From the NCBI GenBank assembly GCA_024513425.1, contig JANEIH010000009.1, positions 1 through 35,071 on the forward strand: a stretch of 35,071 bases of DNA, written 5' to 3'. Under the pieces are notes generated by a model that was given only the letters and a program-made list of their open reading frames with translations, did not search any database and was not told the origin of the DNA. The translations under genes were made by a program, and so were the position numbers. Positions 1 through 9,128 of the stretch are shown in pieces. The number at the start of each line of letters is the position of its first letter. The stretch's first letter is position 1. Origin of the DNA: Sulfurimonas sp. GTDB lineage: Bacteria; Campylobacterota; Campylobacteria; Campylobacterales; Sulfurimonadaceae.

Positions 1-4
1 AACC

Positions 5-1252
5 ATGAGTTTTTTAAAAGAGTTTGACGAAGAAGTATATAATTTATGCGAAAAAGAGTTAGAGAGACAAACAGACCACTTAGAGATGATTGCATCAGAG
101 AACTTTACACTTCCTGCAGTTATGGAAGCTATGGGTTCTGTATTTACAAACAAATATGCAGAAGGCTACCCTGCAAAACGCTACTATGGTGGATGTGAAT
201 ATGCTGATAATGTGGAACAACTAGCAATAGACAGAGCTTGTAAGCTTTTTGGATGTAAATATGTAAATGTACAGCCTCACTCAGGCTCTCAAGCAAATGG
301 TGCAGTTTATGCAGCGCTTTTAAAAGCGGGTGATAAACTCTTGGGTATGGATCTAAGTCATGGCGGACATCTTACACACGGTTCTAAACCAAGCTTTTCT
401 GGTAAAAATTACTCATCATTTACATATGGTGTTGAGCTTGACGGTCGTATCAATTATGAGAGAGTTTTAGATATTGCTAAAATTGTTCAACCTAAGATTA
501 TCGTATGTGGCGCTTCTGCATATGCACGCGAGATTGACTTTGCAAAATTCCGTAAGATCGCAGATGAAGTCGGTGCTATTTTATTTGCTGACATTGCACA
601 TATTGCAGGTCTAGTAGCCGCGGGTGAACACCCTAGCCCATTTCCTCACGCAGATGTGGTCACTACGACTACACACAAAACTCTTGCGGGTCCTCGTGGT
701 GGTATAATTATGACAAATAATGAAGATATCGCTAAGAAGATCAACTCTGCAATCTTTCCTGCTCTTCAAGGTGGTCCACTTGTTCATGTGATCGCCGCAA
801 AAGCTGTTGGTTTCAAACATAACCTTAGCCCAGAATGGAAAGAGTATGCGCAACAGGTAAAGAAAAATGCAGCTATTCTTGCTGATGTCCTTATAGAGCG
901 TGGTTATAATGTTGTATCGGGTGGCACAGACAATCATCTTGTACTTGTAAGCTTTGTCGGTAAAGAGATCTCTGGAAAAGATGCAGATGCTGCTCTTGGA
1001 AATGCCGGCATCACTGTCAATAAAAACACTGTTCCGGGTGATACAAGAAGTCCATTTGTAACTTCTGGTATTCGCATAGGAAGCCCTGCCCTTACAAGTC
1101 GTGGCATGAAAGAAAAAGAGTTTGAACTTATTGCAAACCGTATGGCTGATGTTTTAGATGATATTAACAATACAGAACTCCAAGCAAAAATCAAAGAAGA
1201 GCTAAAAGAGTTGGCACAAAACTTTGTCATTTACAATCGAGCAACATATTAA
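5..1252 (+). CDS. glyA: Serine hydroxymethyltransferase
   Basis: This cytosolic PLP enzyme converts serine and tetrahydrofolate to glycine and 5,10-methylene-THF, and so supplies one-carbon units. The 415-aa length is normal for bacterial GlyA. The family signature [14 protein letters not shown] carries the PLP lysine at about residue 225, and the N-terminal stretch [10 protein letters not shown] and the [13 protein letters not shown] motif are classic SHMT. The start lies four bases from the window edge, so its ribosome binding site and promoter cannot be seen. The next gene follows after a 76-base gap that carries a promoter-like sequence, so glyA probably ends or belongs to an upstream operon. 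Confidence 0.97.
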   Translation: MSFLKEFDEEVYNLCEKELERQTDHLEMIASENFTLPAVMEAMGSVFTNKYAEGYPAKRYYGGCEYADNVEQLAIDRACKLFGCKYVNVQPHSGSQANGAVYAALLKAGDKLLGMDLSHGGHLTHGSKPSFSGKNYSSFTYGVELDGRINYERVLDIAKIVQPKIIVCGASAYAREIDFAKFRKIADEVGAILFADIAHIAGLVAAGEHPSPFPHADVVTTTTHKTLAGPRGGIIMTNNEDIAKKINSAIFPALQGGPLVHVIAAKAVGFKHNLSPEWKEYAQQVKKNAAILADVLIERGYNVVSGGTDNHLVLVSFVGKEISGKDADAALGNAGITVNKNTVPGDTRSPFVTSGIRIGSPALTSRGMKEKEFELIANRMADVLDDINNTELQAKIKEELKELAQNFVIYNRATY

Positions 1253-1270
1253 GTAGGCCAATAGACTGAC

Positions 1271-1299
1271 TTGTTTCTTTAGCCTATTTCTGGTATTAT
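1271..1299 (+). promoter_or_regulatory. Candidate sigma-70 promoter for the SPOR gene
   Basis: TTGTTT and TATTAT are separated by 17 bases, just upstream of the SPOR-domain gene, with about 30 bases left for a leader. Called by consensus only. Confidence 0.45.
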
Positions 1300-1328
1300 A
1301 AACAAGAGATTTAACAAGAGGTAAAATT

Positions 1329-1967
1329 ATGGATGAGAAAAACGAACTGAGTGATATTATACTTGACAAAGGAAATGCGTCAGGTTCTAATAAAAAAATC
1401 ATACTGACAATAGCAACATTGGGTGTAGTTTTAATTGTTGTCTTGATGTTTATGAGTTCTGTAAACTCGGACTCAGCTAGTAACTTGCCTCACGCAGTCT
1501 TACCGCCAAAACCACAAAAAGAAGCTGTTAAGGAGAGTATTCAGGAAGAACCGCTTTTTGAAGAGGTGCAAGTATTAGAAGATGACTCTTCAACTGGTGC
1601 CGGTCTTGATAAAATCACGCAAAGAGTCAAAGAAAAGAGTCAAACAGAAGTATCTACTGCTCCTGTCAAGAGAGCTCCTGTTGCTACAAAGAGAGTAAAT
1701 AAGCCAGTAAAAACAACAACGAAAAAAGTTGCACAAACAACAACAGATATCAAGTATTATATTCAAGTTGGTTCTTTCTCAAGATATGAACCAAATAAAA
1801 AATTCTTAAGATCTATTGAAAATTTAGGCTTTAACTATGAATACCGTAAGGTTAGCAATCTCAACAAAGTTCTTGTTGGTCCGTTTAATACAAGAAGAGA
1901 AGCTAACAGTGTTAAAAGGGTTCTTCGTGCCAAAGTTGAACCGGGTGCATTCTTGGTAAAACTATAG
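1329..1967 (+). CDS. SPOR-domain membrane protein (FtsN/DedD-like)
   Basis: The 212-aa protein has a short cytoplasmic N-terminus, one transmembrane helix at about residues 22-43 (IILTIATLGVVLIVVLMFM), a long Ser/Lys/Thr/Pro-rich periplasmic linker, and a C-terminal SPOR domain from about residue 140 (YYIQVGSFSR ... VLVGPFNTRREA). SPOR domains bind denuded peptidoglycan glycans, usually at the division septum, so a role in division or wall remodelling is likely but inferred. The start follows an AAGAGG-type ribosome binding site. trpE begins 33 bases downstream, so this gene may share a transcript with trpE-aroE. Confidence 0.88.
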   Translation: MDEKNELSDIILDKGNASGSNKKIILTIATLGVVLIVVLMFMSSVNSDSASNLPHAVLPPKPQKEAVKESIQEEPLFEEVQVLEDDSSTGAGLDKITQRVKEKSQTEVSTAPVKRAPVATKRVNKPVKTTTKKVAQTTTDIKYYIQVGSFSRYEPNKKFLRSIENLGFNYEYRKVSNLNKVLVGPFNTRREANSVKRVLRAKVEPGAFLVKL

Positions 1968-2000
1968 TAGTTTATTAACAAATATTTCTCAAGGCAGACT

Positions 2001-3416
2001 TTGATACACTCAAAACAATTTACGCTTGATCAGTTAGCACCAATAGCGGTCTATTCAAAAATACGCGAGATATTTTCAGATGAAATATCCTATCTTTTTG
2101 AAAGTGCCGGTGGAAGCGAGGGTAACTACTCTTTCATCTGTATTGGCGCTAGAGAACGCTTACAATATATTGATGATAAAACAGTCTATACTGACATAGA
2201 AGGCGTACAACATACAAAAGAAGAGAATCCGTTTACTTTTTTAAAAGAGTACTATAAAAAGATAGATACAACCATCTACAGGCAAGCTACAAAAGAGCTT
2301 GGTGTCGGTTATATAGATGGATTTATCGGTTTTATCGGTTATGATATGGTAAAAGTCTTTGAACCAAAACTAGGCTCTAGTATGGATCACTTAGTCGATG
2401 AACTGCATACTCCTGATTTGGATCTAATATTACCTAAACTTGTTTTGGTTTACTCACATAAAAATCATAAAATCACACTCATCTCTACACTTAAAGAGTA
2501 TGCAGAGAAGTTTGAGAACATTGAAGCAGATCTCAAAGCTACCTATACCTACAAACACAGAGTTTATAATATCGGTAATGACAAAGGCAGTTATGCTCAC
2601 TCTAAAGAGAAGTTCTTTGAGATGCTAGATAAATCAAAAAAGATGATAAAAAGCGGTGATGTTTTTCAAATTCTTATGACAAACCGTTTCACTCGTCATA
2701 TTAAAGTAGATCCATTCTCTTTTTATAGAATTCTCCGTACTAAAAACCCTTCACCATATATGTTTTTAATGGAGTATGAAGATTTTAGCATCGTTGGTTC
2801 TTCTCCGGAGGTTATGGTTCGTCTGACTGATGGTGAGCTACTATTGCGACCGATTGCAGGAACAAGAAAACGCGGTAAAACAAAAGAGCAAGACAAAGAG
2901 TTAGAAGCGGAACTTCTTAATGATCCAAAAGAGCTAGCAGAGCATTTGATGTTAATTGATTTGGGGCGTAACGATGTTGGTCGTGTTGCAAAAACAGGAA
3001 CTGTTAAAGTAGAAGATATGATGCATATAGAGCGTTTTTCCCATGTGATGCACATCGTCTCTGATGTTGTTGCCGAACTTCGAAATGATAAAAATATGTT
3101 TGATCTCTTTATGGCAACTTTTACAGCTGGGACAATGACTGGTGCTCCAAAAATTCGAGCAATGGAGCTCATCGCTAAACATGAAGGTCTCAAGCGTGGT
3201 TTTTATAGTGGAAGTATCGGCTACTTTGGATTTGATGGAAATATGGATAGTGCTATTACTATTAGAACCGCTCTTGTAACAAAAGAGAAGGTAGTACTGC
3301 AAGCCGGTGCCGGTATAGTTGCAGATAGTATTAATGAGTTGGAGTACATGGAAGTGAAAAATAAACTTGGTGCACTTATTCACTCTTTAGAAGATCTTGA
3401 TCCAAAAGACTCATGA
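2001..3416 (+). CDS. trpE: Anthranilate synthase component I
   Basis: The 471-aa chorismate-using enzyme has an N-terminal Anth_synt_I_N domain and a C-terminal chorismate-binding domain. It makes anthranilate for tryptophan with the glutaminase TrpG. The motif PIAGTRKRG (with Ala where PabB commonly has Lys in PIKGT), DLGRNDVGRV and TMTGAPKIRAMELI support TrpE over aminodeoxychorismate synthase. The start is TTG after AAGGCAG; no better ATG exists near the expected N-terminus. The stop overlaps the aroE start (ATGA), so the two aromatic-pathway genes are translationally coupled. No trpG is present in the window. Confidence 0.9.
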   Translation: MIHSKQFTLDQLAPIAVYSKIREIFSDEISYLFESAGGSEGNYSFICIGARERLQYIDDKTVYTDIEGVQHTKEENPFTFLKEYYKKIDTTIYRQATKELGVGYIDGFIGFIGYDMVKVFEPKLGSSMDHLVDELHTPDLDLILPKLVLVYSHKNHKITLISTLKEYAEKFENIEADLKATYTYKHRVYNIGNDKGSYAHSKEKFFEMLDKSKKMIKSGDVFQILMTNRFTRHIKVDPFSFYRILRTKNPSPYMFLMEYEDFSIVGSSPEVMVRLTDGELLLRPIAGTRKRGKTKEQDKELEAELLNDPKELAEHLMLIDLGRNDVGRVAKTGTVKVEDMMHIERFSHVMHIVSDVVAELRNDKNMFDLFMATFTAGTMTGAPKIRAMELIAKHEGLKRGFYSGSIGYFGFDGNMDSAITIRTALVTKEKVVLQAGAGIVADSINELEYMEVKNKLGALIHSLEDLDPKDS

Positions 3417-4204
3417 AACTTTTTACAATTTTTGGAAATCCTGTATCACACTCCCGTTCTCCATTAATGCACAACAGTGTATTTAAACACCTTGGCTATC
3501 CAGCTTGCTATACGCGTACATATCTTGAAGATGGCTCAACTCTGCGTGAGACTTTTTTTAATTTAAAACTAAGTGGTGCAAATATAACGATCCCGCATAA
3601 AGAAGTAGCCTTTGCGGCCTGTGATGAGATACGCGGTTTTGCAAACAAAGTTGGTGTTGTCAATACTATTATAGAAGAAGATGGAAAGCTCATCGGTTAC
3701 AATACTGATGCTGATGGCTTTTTATATGCCATCTTAGAGTTTGAAAATATTAAAAGCGTACTTATTCTTGGTGCAGGCGGTACTGCAAAAGCATTAGCAA
3801 CAAAATTTTTAGAAGAGAGTATGCAAGTAAGTGTTTTAAATAGAAGTATTAAACGGCTTGAGTTCTTTAAGACGGTTGGCTGTAAAACATTTACATGGAG
3901 TGATTTTCAACTCTCATCCTATGATTTAGTTGTAAATACAACAAGTGCAGGATTAAATGACACAAAACTTCCTGCTCCAAAAGAGTTGGTTACATCTATT
4001 TTAGATGCTACTCGCTACACAGCAGATGTTATCTATGGGAAACTCACCCCTTTCTTGACACTTGCAAAAGAGAAGAGTCTTCCATATAAAGATGGTTCAG
4101 ATATGCTTCTAGGACAAGGTATTCTTGCTAACGAACTTTTTGTTCAGGGTAAATTTAAAAAACAGCAGATAAAAGCATCAATGCAAAAAAGCTTTCTTCT
4201 TTAA
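3413..4204 (+). CDS. aroE: Shikimate dehydrogenase (NADP+)
   Basis: The 263-aa enzyme reduces 3-dehydroshikimate to shikimate in the chorismate pathway. The N-terminal substrate domain carries NPVSHSRSPLMHN and GANITIPHKE with the catalytic lysine near residue 63; NTDADGF provides the conserved Asp near 99; the Rossmann loop LILGAGGTAKA marks the NADP domain. Its start overlaps the trpE stop by four bases. It makes the precursor of the chorismate that TrpE consumes. Confidence 0.95.
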   Translation: MKLFTIFGNPVSHSRSPLMHNSVFKHLGYPACYTRTYLEDGSTLRETFFNLKLSGANITIPHKEVAFAACDEIRGFANKVGVVNTIIEEDGKLIGYNTDADGFLYAILEFENIKSVLILGAGGTAKALATKFLEESMQVSVLNRSIKRLEFFKTVGCKTFTWSDFQLSSYDLVVNTTSAGLNDTKLPAPKELVTSILDATRYTADVIYGKLTPFLTLAKEKSLPYKDGSDMLLGQGILANELFVQGKFKKQQIKASMQKSFLL

Positions 4205-4214
4205 AACCTTTAGC

Positions 4215-4244
4215 ATAAGAGAGTCTAATCAACAATACTCTTAT
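4215..4244. terminator. Weak hairpin between convergent aroE and recR
   Basis: A 7-bp inverted repeat ATAAGAG / CTCTTAT lies in the 51-base gap between the convergent ends of aroE and recR. The loop is long and the flanking A and T runs are modest, so terminator function is uncertain. Confidence 0.3.
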
Positions 4245-4255
4245 AAAAACTTTAT

Positions 4256-4825
4256 TTATACCCTCACTCTATCTTCTAAAGCTCGTGTCAACGAAAGCAA
4301 GTCAATATTTTCCAAGCTTACTCCGGTAGGAACACCTTGAGCAATTTTAGAAAAATTCACATGATAACCACTTAATTTATCTTCAATATAAAGAATAACA
4401 GCATCATTTGCAATAGAAGGGGTTAAGGCAAAAAGTATCTCTTCTATGCCACTTTTTACTATATTTTCAAGATGTGATACAGAGAGCCCTTCTAGTGAAT
4501 CCATAACAAAATATTTTCCGTCAAACAAGCCATTCTCTTCTAATAGTAATATATCTTTTGCATTTTCAACGATACACAAAAGTGTAGTATCGCGTGTTTC
4601 ATCAGAGCATATATGGCAGAGTTCATCTTCACTCATTCCACCGCATATGCGACACTTTTTCAAACTCCCTATCGCATCCTCTATTGCGTGAGATATTTTC
4701 AAACCGACATATGTATCGTTCATAATCATAAAATAGGCAAGTCTTGTAGCAGATTTTTTACCAATCGTAGGTAACTCTTGTAGTGCATCAACAAGCCTAT
4801 TGAATTTTTCTAATGAATTATTCAT
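4256..4825 (-). CDS. recR: Recombination mediator protein RecR
   Basis: RecR works with RecO or RecF to load RecA on gapped DNA. The 189-aa protein has the N-terminal helix-hairpin-helix region (LPTIGKKSATRLAYFM), a four-cysteine zinc finger (CRICGGMSEDELCHIC) and a Toprim domain with CIVENAKDI. It is slightly shorter than the usual 195-200 aa, as in other epsilonproteobacteria. Its start overlaps the end of the upstream mltA by eight bases, so both come from one transcript. Confidence 0.95.
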   Translation of the reverse strand: MNNSLEKFNRLVDALQELPTIGKKSATRLAYFMIMNDTYVGLKISHAIEDAIGSLKKCRICGGMSEDELCHICSDETRDTTLLCIVENAKDILLLEENGLFDGKYFVMDSLEGLSVSHLENIVKSGIEEILFALTPSIANDAVILYIEDKLSGYHVNFSKIAQGVPTGVSLENIDLLSLTRALEDRVRV

Positions 4826-5924
4826 CTCTATCTACTGCTTTCTCTTTAGGGACGAGCAACCAGAGTTTTAAGGGTCTATTGAGCCTGCCTGCAAGCCGGA
4901 GTGCTTCATCGCCACTTCCTGCAAACAGATCAGCTCTTACACTTCCTTTGATTGCACCACCCGTATCTTGTGCAAATACAACTCTATTGATACTCTTCTC
5001 TTGTGAATTTGCACTCAAATATAACATACTTCCCAATAAAATATACTTTTTATCTACTGCAATAGATCGCATCGGTGTCAACTCTATGCCCAAAGCTCCT
5101 GTAGCACCCTGCTCTCTTTTTGAAAAAAAGATCATCGAGTCGTTATGGTTGAGTACTTCATCAAGTTCTTGCGGATGTTCCTGCAGCCATTTTTTTATGC
5201 TTTGGAGTGAGACCTCTTTGAGTGTCAGATCACCTCTCTTTACAAGATATTTACCAATAGATCGATATCTATGCCCATTTTGATTATCATACCCTAAATA
5301 GATGGAGCTGTTATCATCAAATTTTGCGATTCCCGATCCCTGTACTTCTAAAAAAAACTTATCTATTAAAGAGTCACAATAGCAGATTACCGACGCATTC
5401 AAATCATTATGAGCCGCCTCTCTTCGAGCGTAGTAAGGCACAACTCTATTCCCTGCCAAACGACCACGCAGTCTGTAGTGCTTAAGTTCAGGATATATAC
5501 TTGCTAGATCAATAGTAACCAAATCTTTCGGAGTCGCATATACCGGATATCTGTAACGCTCTGTCTGTTTATAAGAGGCGTGAATTTCGGCTTCATAGTA
5601 GCCTGTAAGTGTTCCTTGATTATCTTCTTTGTCATTTAAAATAAGAAAAGGTCGGAAGTTTGTTGTAATGAATTTTTGAGCGTTTTGTGCTTCTTGTGCT
5701 TTATTGCACAAATCTGTATAGGTATCAAAAACTTTTTTAGTTTGACAATTTTTTACAAACAGCTGTAACACCTCATCAAAATTCTCCTTATAAAAATCAG
5801 GCAAAGATTTAAAAGTCGTTTTTTGCAATTCTGTATTTGGCAACTCTTTGAGATATATTTTTGACTCTTTTGAGCAAGATACAAAAAAGAGAAAACAGGA
5901 TAAGGTGATGATTACTATTTTCAT
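4818..5924 (-). CDS. mltA: Membrane-bound lytic murein transglycosylase A
   Basis: The 368-aa lipoprotein cleaves peptidoglycan glycan strands to 1,6-anhydro products. The N-terminal signal peptide ends in a lipobox-like FVSC with the lipidated cysteine near residue 17. The MltA barrel region contains GTLTGYYEAEIHAS, VQGSGIAKF and a C-terminal 3D domain (AQDTGGAIKGSVRADLFAGSGDEA) with its conserved aspartates. A TATAAT box lies only seven bases before the ATG and no ribosome binding site is seen, which hints at a leaderless message. recR follows with an eight-base overlap. Confidence 0.93.
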   Translation of the reverse strand: MKIVIITLSCFLFFVSCSKESKIYLKELPNTELQKTTFKSLPDFYKENFDEVLQLFVKNCQTKKVFDTYTDLCNKAQEAQNAQKFITTNFRPFLILNDKEDNQGTLTGYYEAEIHASYKQTERYRYPVYATPKDLVTIDLASIYPELKHYRLRGRLAGNRVVPYYARREAAHNDLNASVICYCDSLIDKFFLEVQGSGIAKFDDNSSIYLGYDNQNGHRYRSIGKYLVKRGDLTLKEVSLQSIKKWLQEHPQELDEVLNHNDSMIFFSKREQGATGALGIELTPMRSIAVDKKYILLGSMLYLSANSQEKSINRVVFAQDTGGAIKGSVRADLFAGSGDEALRLAGRLNRPLKLWLLVPKEKAVDRDE

Positions 5925-5931
5925 GAGTGAA

Positions 5932-5937
5932 ATTATA
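5932..5937 (-). promoter_or_regulatory. -10 box immediately upstream of mltA
   Basis: Reading the minus strand, TATAAT is followed by seven bases and then the mltA ATG. Normal spacing would put the transcription start at or next to the start codon. No clear -35 was found. Confidence 0.4.
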
Positions 5938-5971
5938 TCATCAAAGTATTTATTTTAAATTACAAAATGGG

Positions 5972-5977
5972 TATAAT
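5972..5977 (+). promoter_or_regulatory. -10 box upstream of dnaJ
   Basis: TATAAT in an AT-rich stretch 35 bases before the dnaJ ATG, followed by an AGGA ribosome binding site. The -35 is poor, as is common in Campylobacterota promoters. Confidence 0.45.
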
Positions 5978-6012
5978 TTCATAAAAATTTTAAACTACTA
6001 TAGGATATACGA

Positions 6013-7137
6013 ATGGAAAAGTTAAGCTATTATGAGATTTTAGAAGTATCACACAATGCAGATAAAATAACAATCAAAAAAGCTTATAGAAAAATGGCAA
6101 AAAAATATCATCCCGATAAAAATCCGGGAAACAAAGAAGCTGAACATAAATTCAAGCTCTGTAATGAGGCCTATCAGTGTCTTAGCGATGACCGACAAAG
6201 AAGCATCTATGACAGATATGGCAAAGAGGGTCTTCAAGGTATGGGTGGAGGTGGTGGTGCTTCTCACGCAGGATTTGATGACTTAGGAAGCATCTTTGAA
6301 GAGATGTTTAGTGGTTTTGGAGGCGGTAGCAGAAGACGACAAAATCCGTCTGCTATGGATAAATATCCACTTGATATGAATGTCGATATGAATATCAGCT
6401 TTCAAGAGGCCATCTTTGGTTGTGAAAAAGAGATAAACTATACTTACAAAAAAGCCTGTGAAACTTGCAAAGGCACAGGCGCCAAAGATGGCAAGCTCTC
6501 TACCTGTTCACAATGCAAGGGGCAAGGTCAGGTCTATATGAAACAAGGCTTTATGACCTTTTCACAAACTTGTCCGGTATGTCACGGAACAGGCTCTTCT
6601 GTAACCCAAAAGTGCAAAGCATGTCACGGTAGTGGTTATGAAGAGATAAAGGAGAAAATCACCATCACCATTCCAAAAGGGATCGATTCCGGAAATCGCC
6701 TGAGAGTCTCTGCTAAAGGTAACATTGGCAAAAACGGCAACAGAGGTGATCTCTACATCACATTTGAGGTCAAACCAGACAAACACTTTATAAGAAACGA
6801 AAATGATATCTATATTGAAATTCCACTCTTCTTCACGCAGGCTGTAAAGGGCGACACTTTAACAATTCCATCACTTACAGGTGAGCTTGAATTAAAGCTT
6901 GATATTGGAACAAAAGATAAACAACGCTATACTTTTAGAGGTGAAGGTATCGATGATGTTCATGGACATGGAAAAGGTGACTTGATTGCTATCATTAACA
7001 TCCAGTATCCTAAAAAACTGAGTGATGAGCAATTGGAGTTGCTCGATCAACTCCAAGAGTCCTTTGGTATTGAGTCAAAACCGCATGAGAATCTGCTTGA
7101 CGCTGCCATAGATAAAATGAAAAATTGGTTTACATAA
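6013..7137 (+). CDS. dnaJ: Chaperone protein DnaJ
   Basis: This is a full-length type I Hsp40 (374 aa), the DnaK co-chaperone. The J domain has HPD at residues 33-35, followed by a Gly/Phe-rich stretch (GMGGGGGA ... FGGG) and four zinc-finger repeats ([32 protein letters not shown]) and the C-terminal substrate-binding domain. The ribosome binding site AGGAT precedes ATG. It is separated from dnaK/grpE, and the following aldolase-fold gene begins six bases after its stop, so the two are co-transcribed. Confidence 0.97.
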   Translation: MEKLSYYEILEVSHNADKITIKKAYRKMAKKYHPDKNPGNKEAEHKFKLCNEAYQCLSDDRQRSIYDRYGKEGLQGMGGGGGASHAGFDDLGSIFEEMFSGFGGGSRRRQNPSAMDKYPLDMNVDMNISFQEAIFGCEKEINYTYKKACETCKGTGAKDGKLSTCSQCKGQGQVYMKQGFMTFSQTCPVCHGTGSSVTQKCKACHGSGYEEIKEKITITIPKGIDSGNRLRVSAKGNIGKNGNRGDLYITFEVKPDKHFIRNENDIYIEIPLFFTQAVKGDTLTIPSLTGELELKLDIGTKDKQRYTFRGEGIDDVHGHGKGDLIAIINIQYPKKLSDEQLELLDQLQESFGIESKPHENLLDAAIDKMKNWFT

Positions 7138-7143
7138 AATATC

Positions 7144-7734
7144 ATGAATAAACAACATCTTAAAGATAAGCTCTCATCACTAGCTCTCTCTATGTTTCGG
7201 AAAGATTTTTTTGGAATATATCACGGTTCACTCTCAGCAAAAACAGAATCAAGCCGTTTTCTTATCAACACAAAAGAGGCGATCTTTGACACAATTGATA
7301 ACAATCTGCTCATTGAACTCTACTTTAAAAAAGATTACAGATGGAATCAAGCAAGTATTGATGCAAGTATTCACCACTCTATCTACTCACAAATATCAGA
7401 AGCAAAATTTGTCTGCTTCTCTATGCCTCAATTTACAACTGCTTATTCACTTAACCATAACATCATCACTCCTAAGGACTATTTTGGGCATAAAGAGATT
7501 GGCTCTATTGAGATTTTTGACCCAAAACAGTTTGAAGATTGGTATGAGAGGGCACAGAGTGAAATAGCCTACTATTTTCAAACAAACAAAACAAACATTA
7601 TGGTAATTCGTGGATATGGTGTTTATGCCTACAGTAGAGATATGCATGAGATGGCCAAACAGTTGTCCATCTTGGAGAAAAGTTGTAGGCTTCTAATGCT
7701 TGGCAATAATATAGCCCATTGTGAATTTGACTAA
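7144..7734 (+). CDS. Class II aldolase/adducin-fold protein, metal site degenerate
   Basis: The 196-aa protein resembles the class II aldolase (FucA/AraD/adducin) fold: an N-terminal IYHGSLSAK takes the place of the GGNLS phosphate-binding motif, followed by LINTKEAIFD. The central segment KFVCFSMPQFTTAYSL aligns with the family's HxH zinc-binding stretch, and IRGYGVYAYSRDMHEM aligns with the HGxxxxG stretch, but the histidines are missing at both. It is therefore probably not a zinc aldolase; function unknown. The gene lies six bases after dnaJ and ends four bases before the convergent bioA end. Confidence 0.7.
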   Translation: MNKQHLKDKLSSLALSMFRKDFFGIYHGSLSAKTESSRFLINTKEAIFDTIDNNLLIELYFKKDYRWNQASIDASIHHSIYSQISEAKFVCFSMPQFTTAYSLNHNIITPKDYFGHKEIGSIEIFDPKQFEDWYERAQSEIAYYFQTNKTNIMVIRGYGVYAYSRDMHEMAKQLSILEKSCRLLMLGNNIAHCEFD

Positions 7735-7737
7735 TTT

Positions 7738-9033
7738 TTAAAGTGTTTTAATAGCTCTATAAGCCACATCCATTATCTTCTTTATCTCCTCTTTGCTAAT
7801 AATATACGGTGGCATAAAATAGACGATATGTCCAAGCGGACGCAAAAGCACTCCATTATCAAGCGCATACTCATACACTTTTAGCCCTATGCGTTCTTCT
7901 GCCGTGTATCCTTTGAGTTCAACCGCACAAACCATACCGGTTTGGCGTATTTCTGCCACATTTTTCAAGCTTTTAAATCTCTCAAGCTCTTTTGCCATCA
8001 GAGCTGATTTTTCTCTGTTTTTCTCAATAATATTTTCATTTTCAAAGATATCTAGAGTTGCATTTGCAGCAGAACATGCCAAAGCATTACCCGTATAGGA
8101 GTGTGAGTGCAAAAATGCTTTATGCTCATTATAGTCACAATAAAACTTTGCATAAATATCGTTAGAAGTAAGCACCACGGAGAGTGGAAGATATCCGCCG
8201 GTAAGCCCTTTTGAAAGTACTAAAAAATCAGGTGAAATTCCAGCCTTTTGAGAAGCAAAAAGCTCACCTGTCCGACCAAAACCAACCATTACCTCATCTG
8301 CGATAAGATGCACATTAAATCTGTCACATATCTCACGCAATTGAACTAAAAAGTGAGAATGATACATATGCATATATCCTGCCCCTTGGATCAAAGGCTC
8401 AACAATAATAGCACTTATCTCATCGGCTCTTTGTTGACAAAGTAGCTCAAACTCCCGAGCTGCTACTATAGCACTCTTTTTGCTCATATCTTTTGGCACG
8501 GGAGTTTGAATGGTGTTCATAAGAAGTGGTTCATAGGTATCTTTATAGAGCTCAACATCACCGACACTGAGAGCTCCTATTGTCTCTCCATGATATGAAT
8601 TTGTTAATGAAATAAAGAGTGATTTTTTTTCTCCTGAGTTCAAATGGGCGTGATAGCTCATCTTAAGTGCGACCTCAACTGCAGATGAGCCGTTATCTGA
8701 GTAAAAACACTTATCTAAACCATTGGGTGTTAGTTTCACAAGACGCTCAGAGAGCCTTACAACCTGTTTATGGGTAAACCCTGCAAGTATAACATGCTCT
8801 AATGTATCTAACTGCTCTTTTATCTTTTCATTTATATAGCTGTTGGTGTGTCCAAAGATATTTACCCACCATGAGCTTATGGCATCAATATAACGATTTT
8901 CTTCAAAATCTTCTAGATAGACTCCATGAGCTTTCTTTATCGGTATTAGCGGCAATCTCTCGTGATCTTTCATCTGCGTGCAGGGATGCCAAAGAACATC
9001 TAAGTCTCTATTTTTCAATTCTTCATTTTTCAT
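7738..9033 (-). CDS. bioA: Adenosylmethionine-8-amino-7-oxononanoate aminotransferase
   Basis: A PLP-dependent fold-type I aminotransferase (431 aa) that makes 7,8-diaminopelargonate from KAPA for biotin. The N-terminal LWHPCTQMKDHE is typical BioA; ISSWWVNIFGHTN, SDNGSSAVEVALKM, the Asp of ADEVMVGFGRTG and the PLP lysine of LVLSKGLTGG (about residue 275) follow in order. No other biotin gene is in the window. A TATAAT box sits six bases upstream of the ATG with no ribosome binding site, suggesting a leaderless message. Confidence 0.95.
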   Translation of the reverse strand: MKNEELKNRDLDVLWHPCTQMKDHERLPLIPIKKAHGVYLEDFEENRYIDAISSWWVNIFGHTNSYINEKIKEQLDTLEHVILAGFTHKQVVRLSERLVKLTPNGLDKCFYSDNGSSAVEVALKMSYHAHLNSGEKKSLFISLTNSYHGETIGALSVGDVELYKDTYEPLLMNTIQTPVPKDMSKKSAIVAAREFELLCQQRADEISAIIVEPLIQGAGYMHMYHSHFLVQLREICDRFNVHLIADEVMVGFGRTGELFASQKAGISPDFLVLSKGLTGGYLPLSVVLTSNDIYAKFYCDYNEHKAFLHSHSYTGNALACSAANATLDIFENENIIEKNREKSALMAKELERFKSLKNVAEIRQTGMVCAVELKGYTAEERIGLKVYEYALDNGVLLRPLGHIVYFMPPYIISKEEIKKIMDVAYRAIKTL

Positions 9034-9039
9034 AGCAAA

Positions 9040-9045
9040 ATTATA
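9040..9045 (-). promoter_or_regulatory. -10 box immediately upstream of bioA
   Basis: On the minus strand TATAAT is followed by TTTTGCT and the ATG, leaving no room for a Shine-Dalgarno leader if transcription begins at the usual distance. Confidence 0.4.
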
Positions 9046-9128
9046 TCTTTCTCTCTCCTCTTTATCAAGTTTAAAGGCGAATTTACATAGAATTACATAA
9101 ATTTAACAAAAGAAGGCTTTTTACTATT

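Noticed and set aside
2723-3383. Minus-strand ORFs inside trpE (156 and 143 aa)
   Set aside because: They lie fully inside a well-supported gene on the other strand, have low-complexity Ser/Cys-rich translations and no recognisable domain; they are shadows.
4813-5283. 156-aa plus-strand ORF over mltA
   Set aside because: Antisense to the 3D domain of MltA; Ser/Leu-rich translation without motifs.
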